DNA of 64,000 bases from Torreya grandis (GCA_037957365.1 JARHVA010005485.1:1014001-1078000); one strand, 5' to 3'; shown: positions 1-12,350, counted from the stretch's first letter. Numbers and translations: made by a program. The notes: a model not told the origin generated them from the letters alone.

Positions 1-1149
1 CTCATGTTAAAAAAATTCTGTCATAATATGGATATGCTATCAATAAATCAACAACTATATGATAATAAATTCAAAATAGGAAATAACTTGAATATTTTAA
101 CATAATTATCTACCATCTAATTCTTAATCAGTCATTGATTTAGCATAAAACAACTAATTTTGTGATATATTCCTCATTCTAGGTGTGGTGTTTTACACAA
201 TATTCAGTTATGTCCCACACATAACTTACTAACATTCACCTTAGAATGCTTTCCCCTAAAGTAATCATAATATCATGTGGTAATTTCCACCACTTTTAGT
301 TATGCCTCATGCACAACTTCTTCCCATCCAACATAGAATATAATAAAACCCTACTACTATGATAACCAAGAATTCATTGTTCATGGGTAGTGTATCACCC
401 TGTACCAACCACACTAAATATTGGAGAAGCCACTATAGGTAGTTGCATGCAACCCTTAAGGTTTTTCAACATGTTCTCCATACCTTTATGAGATCACATG
501 ATGGTTTAGGGATCCCAATCCCACCATATTTTATTTTCTAACTTAGAGCATTTACCCATGTTTTTTTCTCCCTCAAAGAGTCCAGTGGGTACCTAGGATT
601 TTCCAACCACATGATTAGGGATTTACATTATTCCTTCTAATCATAAGTATACCTTATAGTCATGATTTTAAACAAATAAATTGATCATAAGCATACCTTC
701 TAGTCATTATTTTTAACAAAATGCAACAAACCGTGTTCAGTTTTTTTTAAACTCCTATAGTCTCATACCCACAATAGCAAACAAAATCCAAAAAAAGAAT
801 CATGAAATAAAAAATTTATCACTTAATTACAAAACAATCAGAATGAAAATTTTAATAAACCCATAAGGGCCAATCAAAATACTCAAAATACATATTGAAC
901 ATGCTTCCAAATTATGCCCCCACTAAATTTAAAAATTGTGTCAAGTGTGGATAACATGCCTCTATGACATGCCCCCTTTTATATAACCCCACTTTTAGGT
1001 AAATAAAGAATATAAATTGGCAATTACCTCACCTCAAAAGTATAATACAATTGCATAATATGTGAATGGAACCATGCAACATATACAAGGAACATGTCCA
1101 GGTAAATGTATCATTGAAGCACATATAATAATGTGCTCACATCAAAGCC
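1..1149. other. AT-rich non-coding DNA
   Basis: No open frame or recognised motif. Low-complexity A/T-rich sequence; it may be the downstream part of the decayed gypsy element that follows on the minus strand, but I could not align it to a domain. Confidence 0.5.
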
Positions 1150-2290
1150 TAAGATGGTCATGCCAAGTTGCACCATCATTAGGATCATACATGTAACCAT
1201 TTTTAAGGAATAATATCAAGACTTTGGTTTGTCTTGAATAAATGGCTTCTAAACAAATGTTTTGACAATTTGAGTATTTGTGTATGAAAAACCAATCACA
1301 CCATAGGTTAGAGCATCTTTATTGGAAATCATTTTTTATTATTTTATTTCATTATTTGTAACCTATGGGATATAAACTAGAAAATCATTGTACATCTGCT
1401 CTTTCTCATTGTAAAAAGATGCATTTTGATCATTATGTAACATTACCATTTGGAATTGTTCTTTCAAAATTTCTTGCTTTCGATCATTATATTAAAATTT
1501 TGGTATGTCTTTTTTAGAATTTGGAAAATTAGAAACTTCCATATCATGTGAAGGCTCATCCACATTTGATAATGATATAGCTTTTGAATCTTGAGGTGGA
1601 TGTGTAAAAGGTGCCTCCTTTTGTGTTTGAGTCTCTTTTGGTACTCATTTTTGTTCATTGGACATCTTTGCTTTAGGAGAAATTATCTTGTATATCTTTG
1701 TTTTCAATGCAAAATAACAATCAGTATGGTGACCATGTATTATATAATATGCATAGTAATATTTATATTTTCACAAGGGACATAGAGGAGGTAGATTGAT
1801 CAAATTATTTCTAAGCATCTCCCTTAGAATCTCACTTGACCTCTTAGTAGGTTTTTGTTCACTTGTAGAATGATTGGTATTAGGTGACTTTGGTTTTGGA
1901 TTCAAATATTGATATGTATTATTATTAGGCACATAATTATTATGAAAAGGTATAAACACATGGTTCACACTAGCATAATGTGGATTATTTTTATATGAAA
2001 TCTGATATTGTAATAAGGTGATCTTTGAATTTAGAGATTGATTTTACTTTTATAGCTCATGCATTAACATTTTCATAATATTGATTTGTTCTTTTAGGGT
2101 TTTAAAAACACAAACCTTAGGTATTTCAAGTTTATTACCTTCATTTAAAACTATAGGGTGGGCCACCTTACCCCTTAGATAAGTGATATCTTGGACCTGG
2201 TTAGAGGAATGAGAGATATCACCCTTCTTAAGGTTAAGAAGAGTAATAAGACCTTTATATCTATTTTAAATGTTCTAATTAGGGGGGAAA
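1150..2290 (-). pseudogene. Decayed Ty3-gypsy gag region
   Basis: Read on the minus strand, the frame around 1771-1968 runs into a broken sequence of the type C-x-L-stop-Y-K-Y-Y...HGHHTDCYFALKTKIYKII (about 1680-1790). This matches the plant Ty3-gypsy gag signature in which C, H, GH-T-x-x-C and then L-K-x-x-I are spaced in a zinc-binding module. Upstream (about 1990-2260) lies a coil-like KEQI...MLMHEL segment and a polar gag-like stretch. Downstream the frame continues with HDMEVSNFPNSKKDIPKF, separated by stops. Gag would package element RNA in cytoplasmic particles. Several stops and a lost cysteine make it non-functional. The family is recognised only from this module; exact borders are a guess and no LTRs were found. 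Confidence 0.5.
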
Positions 2291-3437
2291 AATGAGGAAT
2301 TTTTAAAAATATCTGTTTGGATGACAATATGCGTCAATCAAGGTATAATCCCCTTGTAAGCATATGTATGTAGATATTTTATGACCATATCAGGGTAAAA
2401 CCCTAAGTTAAAGTTTCAAATAAAAAAATCCATCACAATCCTAAATTGGATTAGGATCATATTTTTTACTATGGAGTATATAGGGTTAATAATATAGAAA
2501 TGACAATGCACAAGTCTAATAATCAAATCTACAACAGAATAATCTGATGTTAAATTTAGATATAACATATTTTGATTTTATTAAATTGAGATAAGCTAAA
2601 TATAGAAAGTAAAACTATGCTAGATATGGAAATGGAAAAGAAATATTATATGTAGTTGGTTCTAATTCCAACATAGTTCAAGATCTAGAACAAGTTGGAA
2701 GTAGACTGTAAGATGATTCTAGAATAGTTGCCAAATTTTGGATTGAGTGCCTCTATAGCTACAAACACTTGTGTCTACCTTGGACAGTTACATCAATGCT
2801 GGTATTTAGGTTTGACACAGGTATCTTGTATGGAATACCTTCTAAAAAATAATGCAACCACTTGGATGCTTTTGGGTTTGTCTTCATCTTCACTTTGGTG
2901 CATTCAGATCTGGGTCATGGACTATCACTTCTCATTAAATTACAAAACCATAGTTCTTTATCTTCATGGTAACCTTGAGGGAAAATGGGTTAGTGGGCTC
3001 ATAGTGTTGAGATAACCCCAAAAAACCCTCTATCAATGAACATTGATTACATATCCAATACTCTAAAGAGGGCATCAGACTAATGTATTTTTCTCTATGC
3101 ATTATATTGTGTCTAAATCATGCAATATGTGAAAATCAAGTACAATATTGACCTAGCTTGTAAATTAGAAAATATATGACTTTCGATGCTCCTTAAATAT
3201 TTCATACATGTAGATGTGCAATCCTTATTTTTGATATGGAAATATGAATAAATAGGGAAGCTTTGCTCAATTGAATGCTATTTGAGTGCTCTTTGGTATG
3301 AATGATAGGTGAGGAATGAATGAGGGTTGATCTTGTATTTATATCAAATCCCTTTAGATAAATAAATTATATTAAATCACTTAGGCTAACCATTAGGATA
3401 TGTTTCATTTTTAAATTACATGACTTTTAGGGAATTG
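2291..3437. other. Non-coding stretch
   Basis: Contains a 95-codon open frame at 2728-3015 on the plus strand whose translation shows no recognised domain, is Cys/Trp/Leu-rich, and has no supporting context. I treat the whole stretch as non-coding. Confidence 0.4.
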
Positions 3438-3499
3438 GACACTTGCATCAGGTTAAGACACTCGCATCGATACAGGTGTCTATCTTAGATGCAAGTGTC
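3438..3499. repeat. Compact inverted repeat (hairpin)
   Basis: GACACTTGCATC at 3438-3449 is exactly mirrored by GATGCAAGTGTC at 3488-3499. Inside the 38 bp loop a second pair, AGACAC and GTGTCT, can also pair. The two 12-mers are a perfect inverted repeat. Function unknown; it could be a small cruciform or the remnant of a short element. Confidence 0.7.
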
Positions 3500-4029
3500 T
3501 AGCAAGCAGGAAAACACGTACAAGCTCAGACTTGTAAAGATGGAAGATAAGAGTATTTTAAGCATTATGGGAAAGATATAAGGCCTGGATCATCAACATA
3601 AGACCGATATAACTAATAAATATTCAAAGGGGCATAATATTTAGTATATGCAAAACTCTTGAAAGTGAAAAAGGTCTAGAAATGAGAGGAATAACCAAGG
3701 TCTAAATTTTGCAAGTGTAAAAGACTAAAGTGCTATATAATCCATAAATATTGTCAACAAATACTTACTTGGGGATATACCATCAAAAACCAAAACTCCA
3801 ACCCTCATTCATTAGGGAAGAACATATTATATCCAAAAAATAATCCCCATTATGAAATAATAAATTCCAGTAAACAAACATATTAACTCTTAGCTATAGG
3901 AAAAATCCATGTGAAATATGAGAGAGTAAAATAAGCTTCTAAAAATCATTCAAATATCCATAAAATCTATGAAAATACCCACTTATCTTCCAGGTAAGTT
4001 CACAGAGTTGGGGGATATTCTTTTGGACA
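3500..4029. other. Non-coding stretch
   Basis: A/T-rich sequence between the small hairpin and the foldback structure. No coding or RNA signal seen. Confidence 0.4.
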
Positions 4030-5425
4030 TTTTACATAATGCGATCACATTATTTAAATTATGGATTAAAAATTACTGATCTATAACATGATTGCATTAA
4101 TAGATAACGTGATCACATTATAATAAAAAGAATAATGTGATCACATTACTTTTGTTTTTCACATTAAATCAATGAACATGTAGATGGAGTGAACTATGGA
4201 TAATAGGTCATGTGATCAAATTATCAGTAATATGATTGTATTATTAATATTAGGATCACATTCCTATTATTTTTTACATAAAATCATGTGGTGTTGTACA
4301 CGAATCCAACTTTGGCCAGAAGTATAAGTTTACATTTATATTTTTACAATCCTTATACTTTAAATTTATTTTAGTAAATATAAAAAATTAGGGTTACCTT
4401 ACATCTGATAGAGTTAGTCTCATATTTGTTGCCTTACATGTGCAAAATAGTTTTCCAAAATCTAATATGATCATTACTTAAGCATTTTTAGGATCTAAGT
4501 ATTAAACCTAAGGATTTTAGGACATATTTTTTGTAATTTATGTCCATTTTTGGTATACATATAGTCATTTTTTAGGATTTTGTGCCTTCCAAATTGATTC
4601 TTAGAATTTTTAGGAGTCCTAAGTTTATCAAAATTGAATTTTGTAAACCAATCACTTTGAAATTGATGTAAAGTGGTGTGATTGGGGTAGCATAGGTCAC
4701 ATTCATGATCTACACACATAAAATAACTACTTTGTGTTAATTTCAATTGTTCATCATCCCTCCCTCATCCTTGATCATTTCTTACTCATGCCTCATCACC
4801 CCTAATCACTCTCTCATCATTTTTCATTATCTCTAATCATTTCATAATTGACCCTCACTATCCATATTCATCTCTAATCATTACTTCATTATCCCTAATT
4901 ACTCTCTCATTAACCCTCACTATCCCTCATCATCCCTAATCATTCACTCTTCATCCCTCATCACTCCCTCATTTACCCTCATCATCCCTTGTCGTCTTTA
5001 ATCACTCCCTCATCATCCCTAATCACTCCCTCATTATCTCTCACCATCTCTCATCATCCCTTATCACTCTCTCATAATCCCTAATCATTGTTTCATCATC
5101 CCTAATCACTCCCTCTTCATCCCTCATCACCCATAATCACTCTTTTATTGACCCTCACCATTCTTCATCATTTATAATCACTCCCTCATTTACCTTCACC
5201 ATCCCTCATCATCACTAATCACTACTTCACCATACCTCATCATCTCTAATCACTCATTATTCATCTCTTATCACCCCTAATCACTCCCTCATTAATCCTC
5301 GCCATCTTTCATCATCTATAATCACTCCCTCATCCTCCCTAATCATTCTTTCATTGACTATCACCATCCCTCATCATCTCTACTTAATTATTCCTCATCC
5401 CTCCTCATCCTTAATCACTCCATCC
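4030..5425. repeat. Left inverted arm of foldback element
   Basis: Outer part (4036-4265) carries several TGATCACA-type motifs, including the perfect 16 bp palindrome TAATGTGATCACATTA at 4133-4148. The middle part (about 4290-4740) matches the reverse complement of about 8250-8880, including a shared stretch reading 'tctaatag/agttgg' and the sequence near 4495-4520. The inner part is the minisatellite. Confidence 0.75.
4755..5425. repeat. TCACTCCCTCAT minisatellite, left arm
   Basis: About 670 bp of imperfect tandem units built from CCCTAATCACTCCCTCAT and CCCTCACCATCCCTCATC blocks. Unit length varies (roughly 20 or 40 bp). Nearly free of G on this strand, so the strands are strongly skewed C/T versus G/A. 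Confidence 0.85.
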
Positions 5426-5879
5426 ATTACCTTGATGGTGGTATTTTTTTGGGGTTTAAAAATTTTAGGAACTATAAGTGGAGAGTTGGGTGATATCATA
5501 AAATATAAGACATAGTGATCAAAATGATGTGGAGGCAAATTTGAAACATAAATATTTAACACCTATGAAAAAATATGGGCCTATTAGAAATGATGTAATT
5601 CACATTTCAAAAATATACTAGAAAAAGAGAATCAAGTAAAACCACCATAGAACCAAAAATGGGTAGTAAATACATGAGGATCACCAAGCTATGTGATTTC
5701 CTAAAACCAATTAATTGATTTCCATATGAGGGTATTTTTTGATCTGAATAATTACATTGAAGGCCTTCTATTTGTATGTCTATTGATTGACTCATCATAC
5801 CATATAGTGGAAAATAATTTTCAAATGATTATAATAAGTATTCCAAGATTGGAAAGTGGTGCTTAATTCATAACTTCAA

Positions 5880-7560
5880 TATTCAATCCAATGAAGAGTG
5901 TCACACTATAAGCTCTCTACTTTCACATCTTGAGAAGTGGGTACAAGTTATCTATCACTATAAAAAGGTAAGTAGATAATAAATTATGAACCCAATGATA
6001 TGGTGGATACTAAAATTATCTCTACTTCCCCCAACAAGAAATTATATGAATTAAAAATATTGGGATCAATGGTGATCCAATACACTTCATCATTTATAAT
6101 GGAAGTCAGAAGAATTTAATTTATCCAAAAGCATATTTTCAAAAATTTAAATTTAAATTTATACATCATGCATAATCATATGCTAGTGTATGGTGTAGTG
6201 TAGGCCTTGAGAAATGGAACACCTAGTAGTGTCACTTAGTGTACAAAATCAAACTTTTTAAAGATGCAATCTTAAATGTGACATTTCACCATTAGAGGTG
6301 TGTGATGTTTTACATGTGTTCAACCATATATTTACCTTTGAAATGTAGTCTATGAATTAAATACTTGAAATTTTGTGATAGATTATCATGATCTGAAATA
6401 CCATATATCATAGTTAGTTCATAACCTTTTAGTCATTAGTGTTAGGAAGTGCAAGAATATTGTTAGTTCTAGTAAGAAGTATATTCTTGATGGTAAGACA
6501 TAAATTTAATAACATCCTTATGTTACTATATCATAGTGTGGTTTATCCAAAAATAATAAAGACAAAATAATTCTACCATAAACTAGATGAATACAAGGAT
6601 ATCTTTTAGTCACCTAAATAAGTTCCTACATATTGTGCACTAAACAATATTATTTATTTGATAACTTAACTAACTCTACCTCAAACCTCTTTATTCAACA
6701 TATCATTTCTAGAGAATGAATTTATCAAGTAGTATATCCATGAAATCATGGATAATAGACACATCATGCCCAAATCATTGCCTTGCAAAAGCCCAATTGT
6801 GCTTGTGTTAAAGTTGTGAATCAATTAAAAAAAATCTTAAAAATATTAAAGTGAATAACTATTATCCTCATATAAATAGTAAGGTATTTTTCTTCCATAT
6901 CCATGATGTATAATTCTTTTCCAAAATTGATCTTAATTTTGGGTATCATCATATTCATGTTGAACCTGTAGACATTTAGAATATAGTCTTAAAAACAAAG
7001 GAAGGATTGATTGACTAGTTATGCCTTTTAGGTTAACTCAAGTAGAGAATTCATTCATTGAGATGTTGAACAACATCCTCAGGTCCTTTACCTATGTCAT
7101 TTTTTTAATCTACCTTGATGACATCTTAATCTTTAAAAAAAATAGGATGAACATATACACCATGCTAAACTAGTGTTTCACATTTTTCAGAAACATGTTT
7201 TTATGATAACATGAATAATGGTCATTTTTCATGCAAGAAATAAAATATTTGGGATACATTACAAACATAAGGATTGCATGTGTGAACCTGACCAAGATTT
7301 AAGTCATATAGGAATGAGAATCACTAAATAAATTTGTATCTGATTTAAATATTCTACAAATTAGAAAATTATATAAGATATTTATGTTTAATTTTCATCT
7401 TTTGAACCAAGATACCAAAGGTGGAACCAAATAAAGTTTCATCTAGTCAGCTACACAACAAAGATAATTCGATGAACTAAAATTTAGACTCTATTTTATG
7501 TTAGTACTTATGTTACTTGAGTATAAATTTGGAAGATCATCCAATTTATTTAATAATAAA
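5880..7560 (+). pseudogene. Decayed Ty3-gypsy pol (protease, RT, RNase H)
   Basis: Near 6090-6130 the frame reads IIYNGSQKNLIYPKAYFQKF, matching the gypsy protease motif (I)DNGSQ, with the catalytic Asp changed to Tyr. At 7024-7137 the frame PFRLTQVENSFIEMLNNILR leads into YLDDILIFK (YLDD codons at 7111-7122), the reverse-transcriptase palm motif. Soon after come FMQEIKYLGYI and, near 7410-7490, NQDTKGGTK and QQR-FDELKFRL, typical of the RT/RNase H join. Many stops and shifts make it dead. It lies entirely between the two inverted arms, on the opposite strand to the gag remnant at 1-2.3 kb, so it is probably captured cargo or an older insertion rather than part of that element. Confidence 0.75.
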
Positions 7561-7683
7561 ATTGACTATCATAAATGGGTATTGACAACACAACAAGTCC
7601 TAGAAAAGAGTTAATTTATATTATAATGAATTAAACAGCATATGATTGAGATCAAAGATATTTTTAGAGTATATACTTATGTT

Positions 7684-8230
7684 AGATGATGAGGGAGAGA
7701 TTAAGGATGGTGAGGTTCGATTATGGAGTCTTGAGGGATGGTGAGGTAAGGTGATGGTCAATGAGGGAGTGATTATCAATGATGAGGGATGAGGAAATAT
7801 TGATTAGGGATTATGAGGGATTAGGAGGGAGTGATTAGGGATGATGAAAGATGGTGATAGTCAATGAAGGAGTGATTAAGGATGATAATATTTAGTGATT
7901 AGAGATGATGAGAGATAATGAAGGTCAATGAAGGAGTGACTAGGGTTGAGGAGGGATAAGGAGGGAGTGAATAGGGATTAGGAATATATTAGGGATGATG
8001 AAATATGAGGAAAGAATAATTAGGAATGATGAAGGATGGGGAGGGAGTGATTAGGGATGATGAGGAATTTTGAGGATCAATGGAAGAGTGATTATGGATG
8101 ATAAGGGAGTGATTAGAGATGACTAAGAATATTGAGGGTCATTGAGGGAGTGATTAGGGATAATAAAGAATGATGAAAGAATGATTAGAGGTAATGAGGG
8201 ATGAGTAAGAAGTGATCAAGGATGAGGGAG
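7684..8230. repeat. Minisatellite, right arm (reverse complement)
   Basis: Same minisatellite as the left arm, on the other strand: units such as GATGAGGGAGTGATTAGGG. About 550 bp. It starts abruptly at the edge of the gypsy fragment. Confidence 0.85.
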
Positions 8231-8635
8231 TGATGATAAACAAGTTAAATTAACACAAAGTGGTCATTTGATGTGTGTAGGTCATCAATATGACCTACAC
8301 TACCCCAATCACACCACTTTGGATTAATTTCAAAGTGATTATGTTTTCAAACATCAATTTTGACAAATTTAGGACTCATATAAATGTCAAGAATCAATTT
8401 AGAAGGTACAAAAACTTAAAAAATGATTAAATATTTATCAAAAATAGATATCAATTATAAAATTTATGGACTAAAATCTCTAAGTTTAATATCTAGACCC
8501 TAAAAATGCCTAAGTAAAGACTAGATTAGATTTTGAAAAACTATTTTCCATATCATAAGGCATGTAGCTATGATACCAACTCTATTAGATGCAGAGTGAC
8601 CCTAATTTATTATATTTACTAAAATAAATTTAAAT

Positions 8636-8830
8636 TATAAGGAAATAAATGTAACAATATAAATACAACTTTGTTTAGAAGCTTATATTTATATTGTTAC
8701 ATTTTTACATTTATAAGGAAATAAATGTTAAGTATAAGGAAATAAATGTAACAATGTAAATATAAGCTTCTAACCAAAGTTGTATTTAGATTGTTACATT
8801 TATTTCTTGATACTTAATATTTGGATTAGT
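8636..8830. repeat. Nested inverted duplication in right arm
   Basis: The words AAGGAAATAAATGTAACAAT and AATATAAGCTTCTA occur here in both orientations two or more times. This makes the right arm about 100-150 bp longer than the left at this point and suggests local fold-back synthesis. Confidence 0.65.
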
Positions 8831-9135
8831 AAATATAAGCTTCTAGCCAAAGTTACATTCATGTGCAACTTCACATGCTTTTATGTGCAAAATAATAGGA
8901 ATGTGATCACATTATTGATAATGTAATTGCATTATCAATAATGTAATCATGTTATATAATGTTATTGATAATGTGATCGCATTACCTATTAACCAAGGTT
9001 AGCTCCATCTACATGTTCACTAATTGAATGTGAAAAACAATAGTAATGTGATCACTTTATTGATTTTATAATAACATGATCACATTATCTATTAATGCAA
9101 TCATGTTATACATTAATATGATCATGCTATTTGAA

Positions 9136-10554
9136 TTTGAATTCAAATCCATCCCTTTTAACTCAGAAATGACTTGGATTCTTGAGCCTAAGCCTTGGAC
9201 ATATAATATCATCATGAAAAACATGCTCTCCTCTTTCCAAAAATATTATTTTTATAATTTTTGGGCTAATTTAAGGTTTCAAACTATGTTGATTTCTAAC
9301 TATACTTTTTTTAGGACATTACATGCCGCAAACATACATTAGTATATATGTTCATGTAGTTTTTATTTCATTGATCCAAGTGAAAAATAAGTTATATGGT
9401 CACAAACTAGGCCTAATGCTACATGCATTCAAAAAAAATTGATTTTTATTGTTTTGAGGTAGTTAGGCATGTCACATGGATGACTATCTATTTTTTGTCA
9501 TTTTTTAGGATCTATTTAATTTCAAAAGTCATAATAAAAAAGTATTTATTGAAAAATATAAAAATATACAGGTGACAAACTAGAAGATATTATCTAAATT
9601 TTACTCAAATGGTTTCAAATAATATTAAATGCTTCTCAAAAAATGGTGCACCACACGTCCATCTATCTACTCTATTTTTTTAAAAAAATAGGAGTTCCTC
9701 TTCAAATTTTAGATGTTTAAAAATTAGACTCAAAATGCTACATTTTATGTTCTTACACCATATTCAAATTTGGAGTGTAGATATCTCAAATTATCTATAG
9801 AAGTTTAGATTTCTAAAATTTCATGAAAATCATGTCCACAGGTAGGCCACCTTTTGTCCCCCAACTTTGTGCACTTACAATTCCACAATACCCAACATCC
9901 ATGGATTTGGTTGGCCTGAATAAAGACTCCAAGTAATTTTAGACAAACAAAAACCAAAACCATTTAATGTTATAGCATATTACAAACAAAATTAATCCAA
10001 GATGAACATAAACTTACTAGCTACAAATGTGTATATTTATAAGAAATCTACTAGCTAAATCCCAAATCAGAAAATAAAAAAGAGAATCAATGATAGAATT
10101 GTATGTTTAAAAAAAGGGCATAATGGGAAATAATTTACTGCATAAATACTTAAAATAGTCTAAATTTTTTTTTAGTCTATTAATTCCTCAACATCTCCTA
10201 TTTTCTCTCTCCATCCTAGTTATGTGTTGACTCTTGTGTAAGATGTAAGTGCAAGTTATTTATTAAGTGGTATCTAGCCTATCAATCAGCTCCTCGATCC
10301 CTTCATGACCCTTCAAAATCTAAATTTTTAATGTCCATAAAAATAATAATCAAGTAACGTAATTTCTTAGATTATGTGGTTGTTCACCATCATAAAATAT
10401 GGTTTGAGTGTTTACAATGATATTGTGTATTTATTAAGGCACCTAGTATTGATGTTATTGATGACTAGACCTATGAATGGGAAAGGCAAGTTAAAAATCC
10501 TATGACTACGTTAGACCATTCAATTAACCATTAATTTAGTGATAATTTCCCCAA
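9136..10554. other. Non-coding stretch
   Basis: Holds an 88-codon open frame at 9076-9342 that starts inside the foldback arm and shows no domain. Otherwise A/T-rich with no recognised feature. Confidence 0.4.
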
Positions 10555-10765
10555 AATGAGCAAGTTAGGTGGGAGGGATGTAATTTTTTATTTTGGTAAT
10601 ATGGATTTTGTAAAACAAATTAGCATAAATTGAGATTTATACCTCACTCGCAATTAATAATCTCTATCATGTTTTATTTTTTATTTACTAAGTATTAATC
10701 AAAACTAATTTAATATTTTTGATGGAGGTGATAGTATAAAATGAGGTTTTATGTTTTTAGTCCCC
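10555..10765. repeat. Direct repeat, copy 1
   Basis: Shares with 12120-12350 the order GGGATGTAATTTT, TTTTGGTAA, TTTTGTAAA, then GGAGGTGATAGTATAAAATG here versus GGAAGTGATGGTGTAATATG there. Diverged, about 200 bp, 1.57 kb apart. Could be short LTRs of a lost element or a dispersed repeat. Confidence 0.5.
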
Positions 10766-11518
10766 TCCGCACTCAAAACGTGATGAACTAGAACATCGAA
10801 AAAATCCTTGGTATACTTTGACAAGTCTTACAGCCTTTCATGAATTCCTCAGCTCTTCATTACTTTTGAGAAGCAAATTAGGCTATTTATTTTATTGCCA
10901 ACCAAGGTATTGAATAGTAATTGATTTGGTGATGGATAATCAGGCTCATGGTTAGACTGGTTTAAAGGAGGTGATATGGCACAATGTACTATGGATTATG
11001 GTGTTGACTTTTCTTCCCCTTATTTCACCATGATTAAATGTGTAATAATTATGTGGTTTGGGTTATAAATTATCTCTTTGGAATCCCTACTTGATGCATG
11101 GGATTCACCTTGACACATACTGAGGTATGATTTTTCATGATGCTTGGGATTTCCAAGTATGGGTAATTAAAGGCCTTGTTTGTGTGTCATACTAACTCAT
11201 GTGATATATATCATATTAATATTATGTCATACTAGCTCATGTAATATATATGCATTCCCTTCATCAATTTATGCAAACAAAATATATATAATTAAAAAAT
11301 TAAATAAATAATACTCCTAATCTTACATTTAAAGGCTATAAAAATATCATTACATTATAATATTTTCAATTTGAAGGAAAGAAAAAAAATTATACACATT
11401 TAGTGAAGTTTTTAGAAATCACCATCAAAATTAGGACACCCACATCATATTTAATAAATAACTGTCATAAAAAATAATTCTTGATAGGTTGGGTTGACCA
11501 TCAAATTTAGGATCCAGT

Positions 11519-12002
11519 AGCTATAGAATACAATCAAATTCTTTAAGAGACAATATTGGATGAAAGGTAAAATTTTAGGCAAACAATCAAAAACTATAAA
11601 GGATTATAATAAATATATAAATTTTATAATAATTTTTTCTCATCCTAATATTAATTATATTAAAATTTAAACATAAATGTTGAATATGTAATCATCGTAA
11701 AAAAATCATGATAGGCAGGGTTGACTGTCAAATTCAGCCCTAATTCCAAATCATATATTTTGTATCAATGTCTCTAGGGTCTAAATTTTATGGTTGACCC
11801 AACCTCTTATGAATTTTTCTAATGATGGTTATCTATTTAGCAATGAAATTTAAATGTTAATATAATTCATTATAGGAAGAGGAAACCTTTAAAAAAATGT
11901 ATAGATTTATTATAATACTTTATACTTTTTTGGATGATCTATGTAAAAGTTTGCCTTGCATCTAATATGGTCTCTTTAAAAAATTGACTATATTTTACAG
12001 CT
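11519..12002. mobile_element. Hairpin element (MITE-like)
   Basis: The left arm 11519-11745 is mirrored by 11772-12002 with only about 25 bp between them. Matching landmarks run in order: TTTAAGAGACAATATTGGAT with its mirror near 11975, TATAAAGGATTATAATAAAT with its mirror near 11905-11930, and GGGTTGAC near 11720 with its mirror GGTTGACCC near 11790. A further copy of the TTGATAGGTTGGGTTGACC part lies at about 11480-11505. Non-coding. The arms would fold as one long RNA or DNA hairpin, as in long-arm MITEs. No terminal duplication could be confirmed. Confidence 0.65.
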
Positions 12003-12119
12003 AAAAAATGTAAATACATCCATATGACCATAAAATTTAGGCCCTATTTATAATTAGTTTAGGTTATAACTAGATAAAGGATTGTTTGTCTACTTCTTGT
12101 CACATTAATTAAACTAGCA

Positions 12120-12350
12120 GTTGCCCCAAAGGTATAAATTATGCTAAAAGGGATGTAATTTTATCTTTTGGTAAAGTGGGGTTTTGTAAAGTGAAATAGT
12201 GTAAATAGCTATTTAAATTTTTACTTTACTCTAAACCCATGTCCATTAATCCCATATCATCTTTTATGCATGACTCATTTAAAAATAATAATTGGATATT
12301 TTTTATGGAAGTGATGGTGTAATATGAGGTTGTGTGCTCCTTCATATAAT
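12120..12350. repeat. Direct repeat, copy 2
   Basis: Partner of the repeat at 10555-10765 (see there). A 68-codon open frame (12324-12530) starts at its right edge; it has no recognised domain and I do not call it a gene. Confidence 0.5.

Larger units (their letters stand above)
4030..9135. mobile_element. Foldback-type element with long inverted arms
   Basis: The left arm (about 4030-5425) is repeated in reverse complement at about 7684-9135. Both arms have the same order from outside in: a cluster of TGATCACA-type motifs, a unique stretch of roughly 500 bp, then a minisatellite rich in TCACTCCCTCAT. The ~2.26 kb centre holds a decayed gypsy pol fragment that cannot explain the arms. Long inverted arms built of internal repeats are the hallmark of foldback DNA elements. 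No transposase frame is visible, so if mobile it is non-autonomous. Outer ends are fuzzy and I could not confirm a target duplication. A local inverted duplication is the main alternative. Confidence 0.65.
7684..9135. repeat. Right inverted arm of foldback element
   Basis: Reverse complement of the left arm. The outer part (8898-9135) again has the TGATCACA-type motif cluster, for example AATGTGATCACATT at 8900-8913. The stretch 8250-8880 is the diverged counterpart of 4290-4740, with an extra local inverted duplication at 8636-8830 not present on the left. Confidence 0.75.

Noticed and set aside
4036..4265. TGTGATCACA motifs as bacterial CRP-type operator sites
   Set aside because: The window is plant nuclear DNA; the motif cluster fits subterminal transposon repeats.
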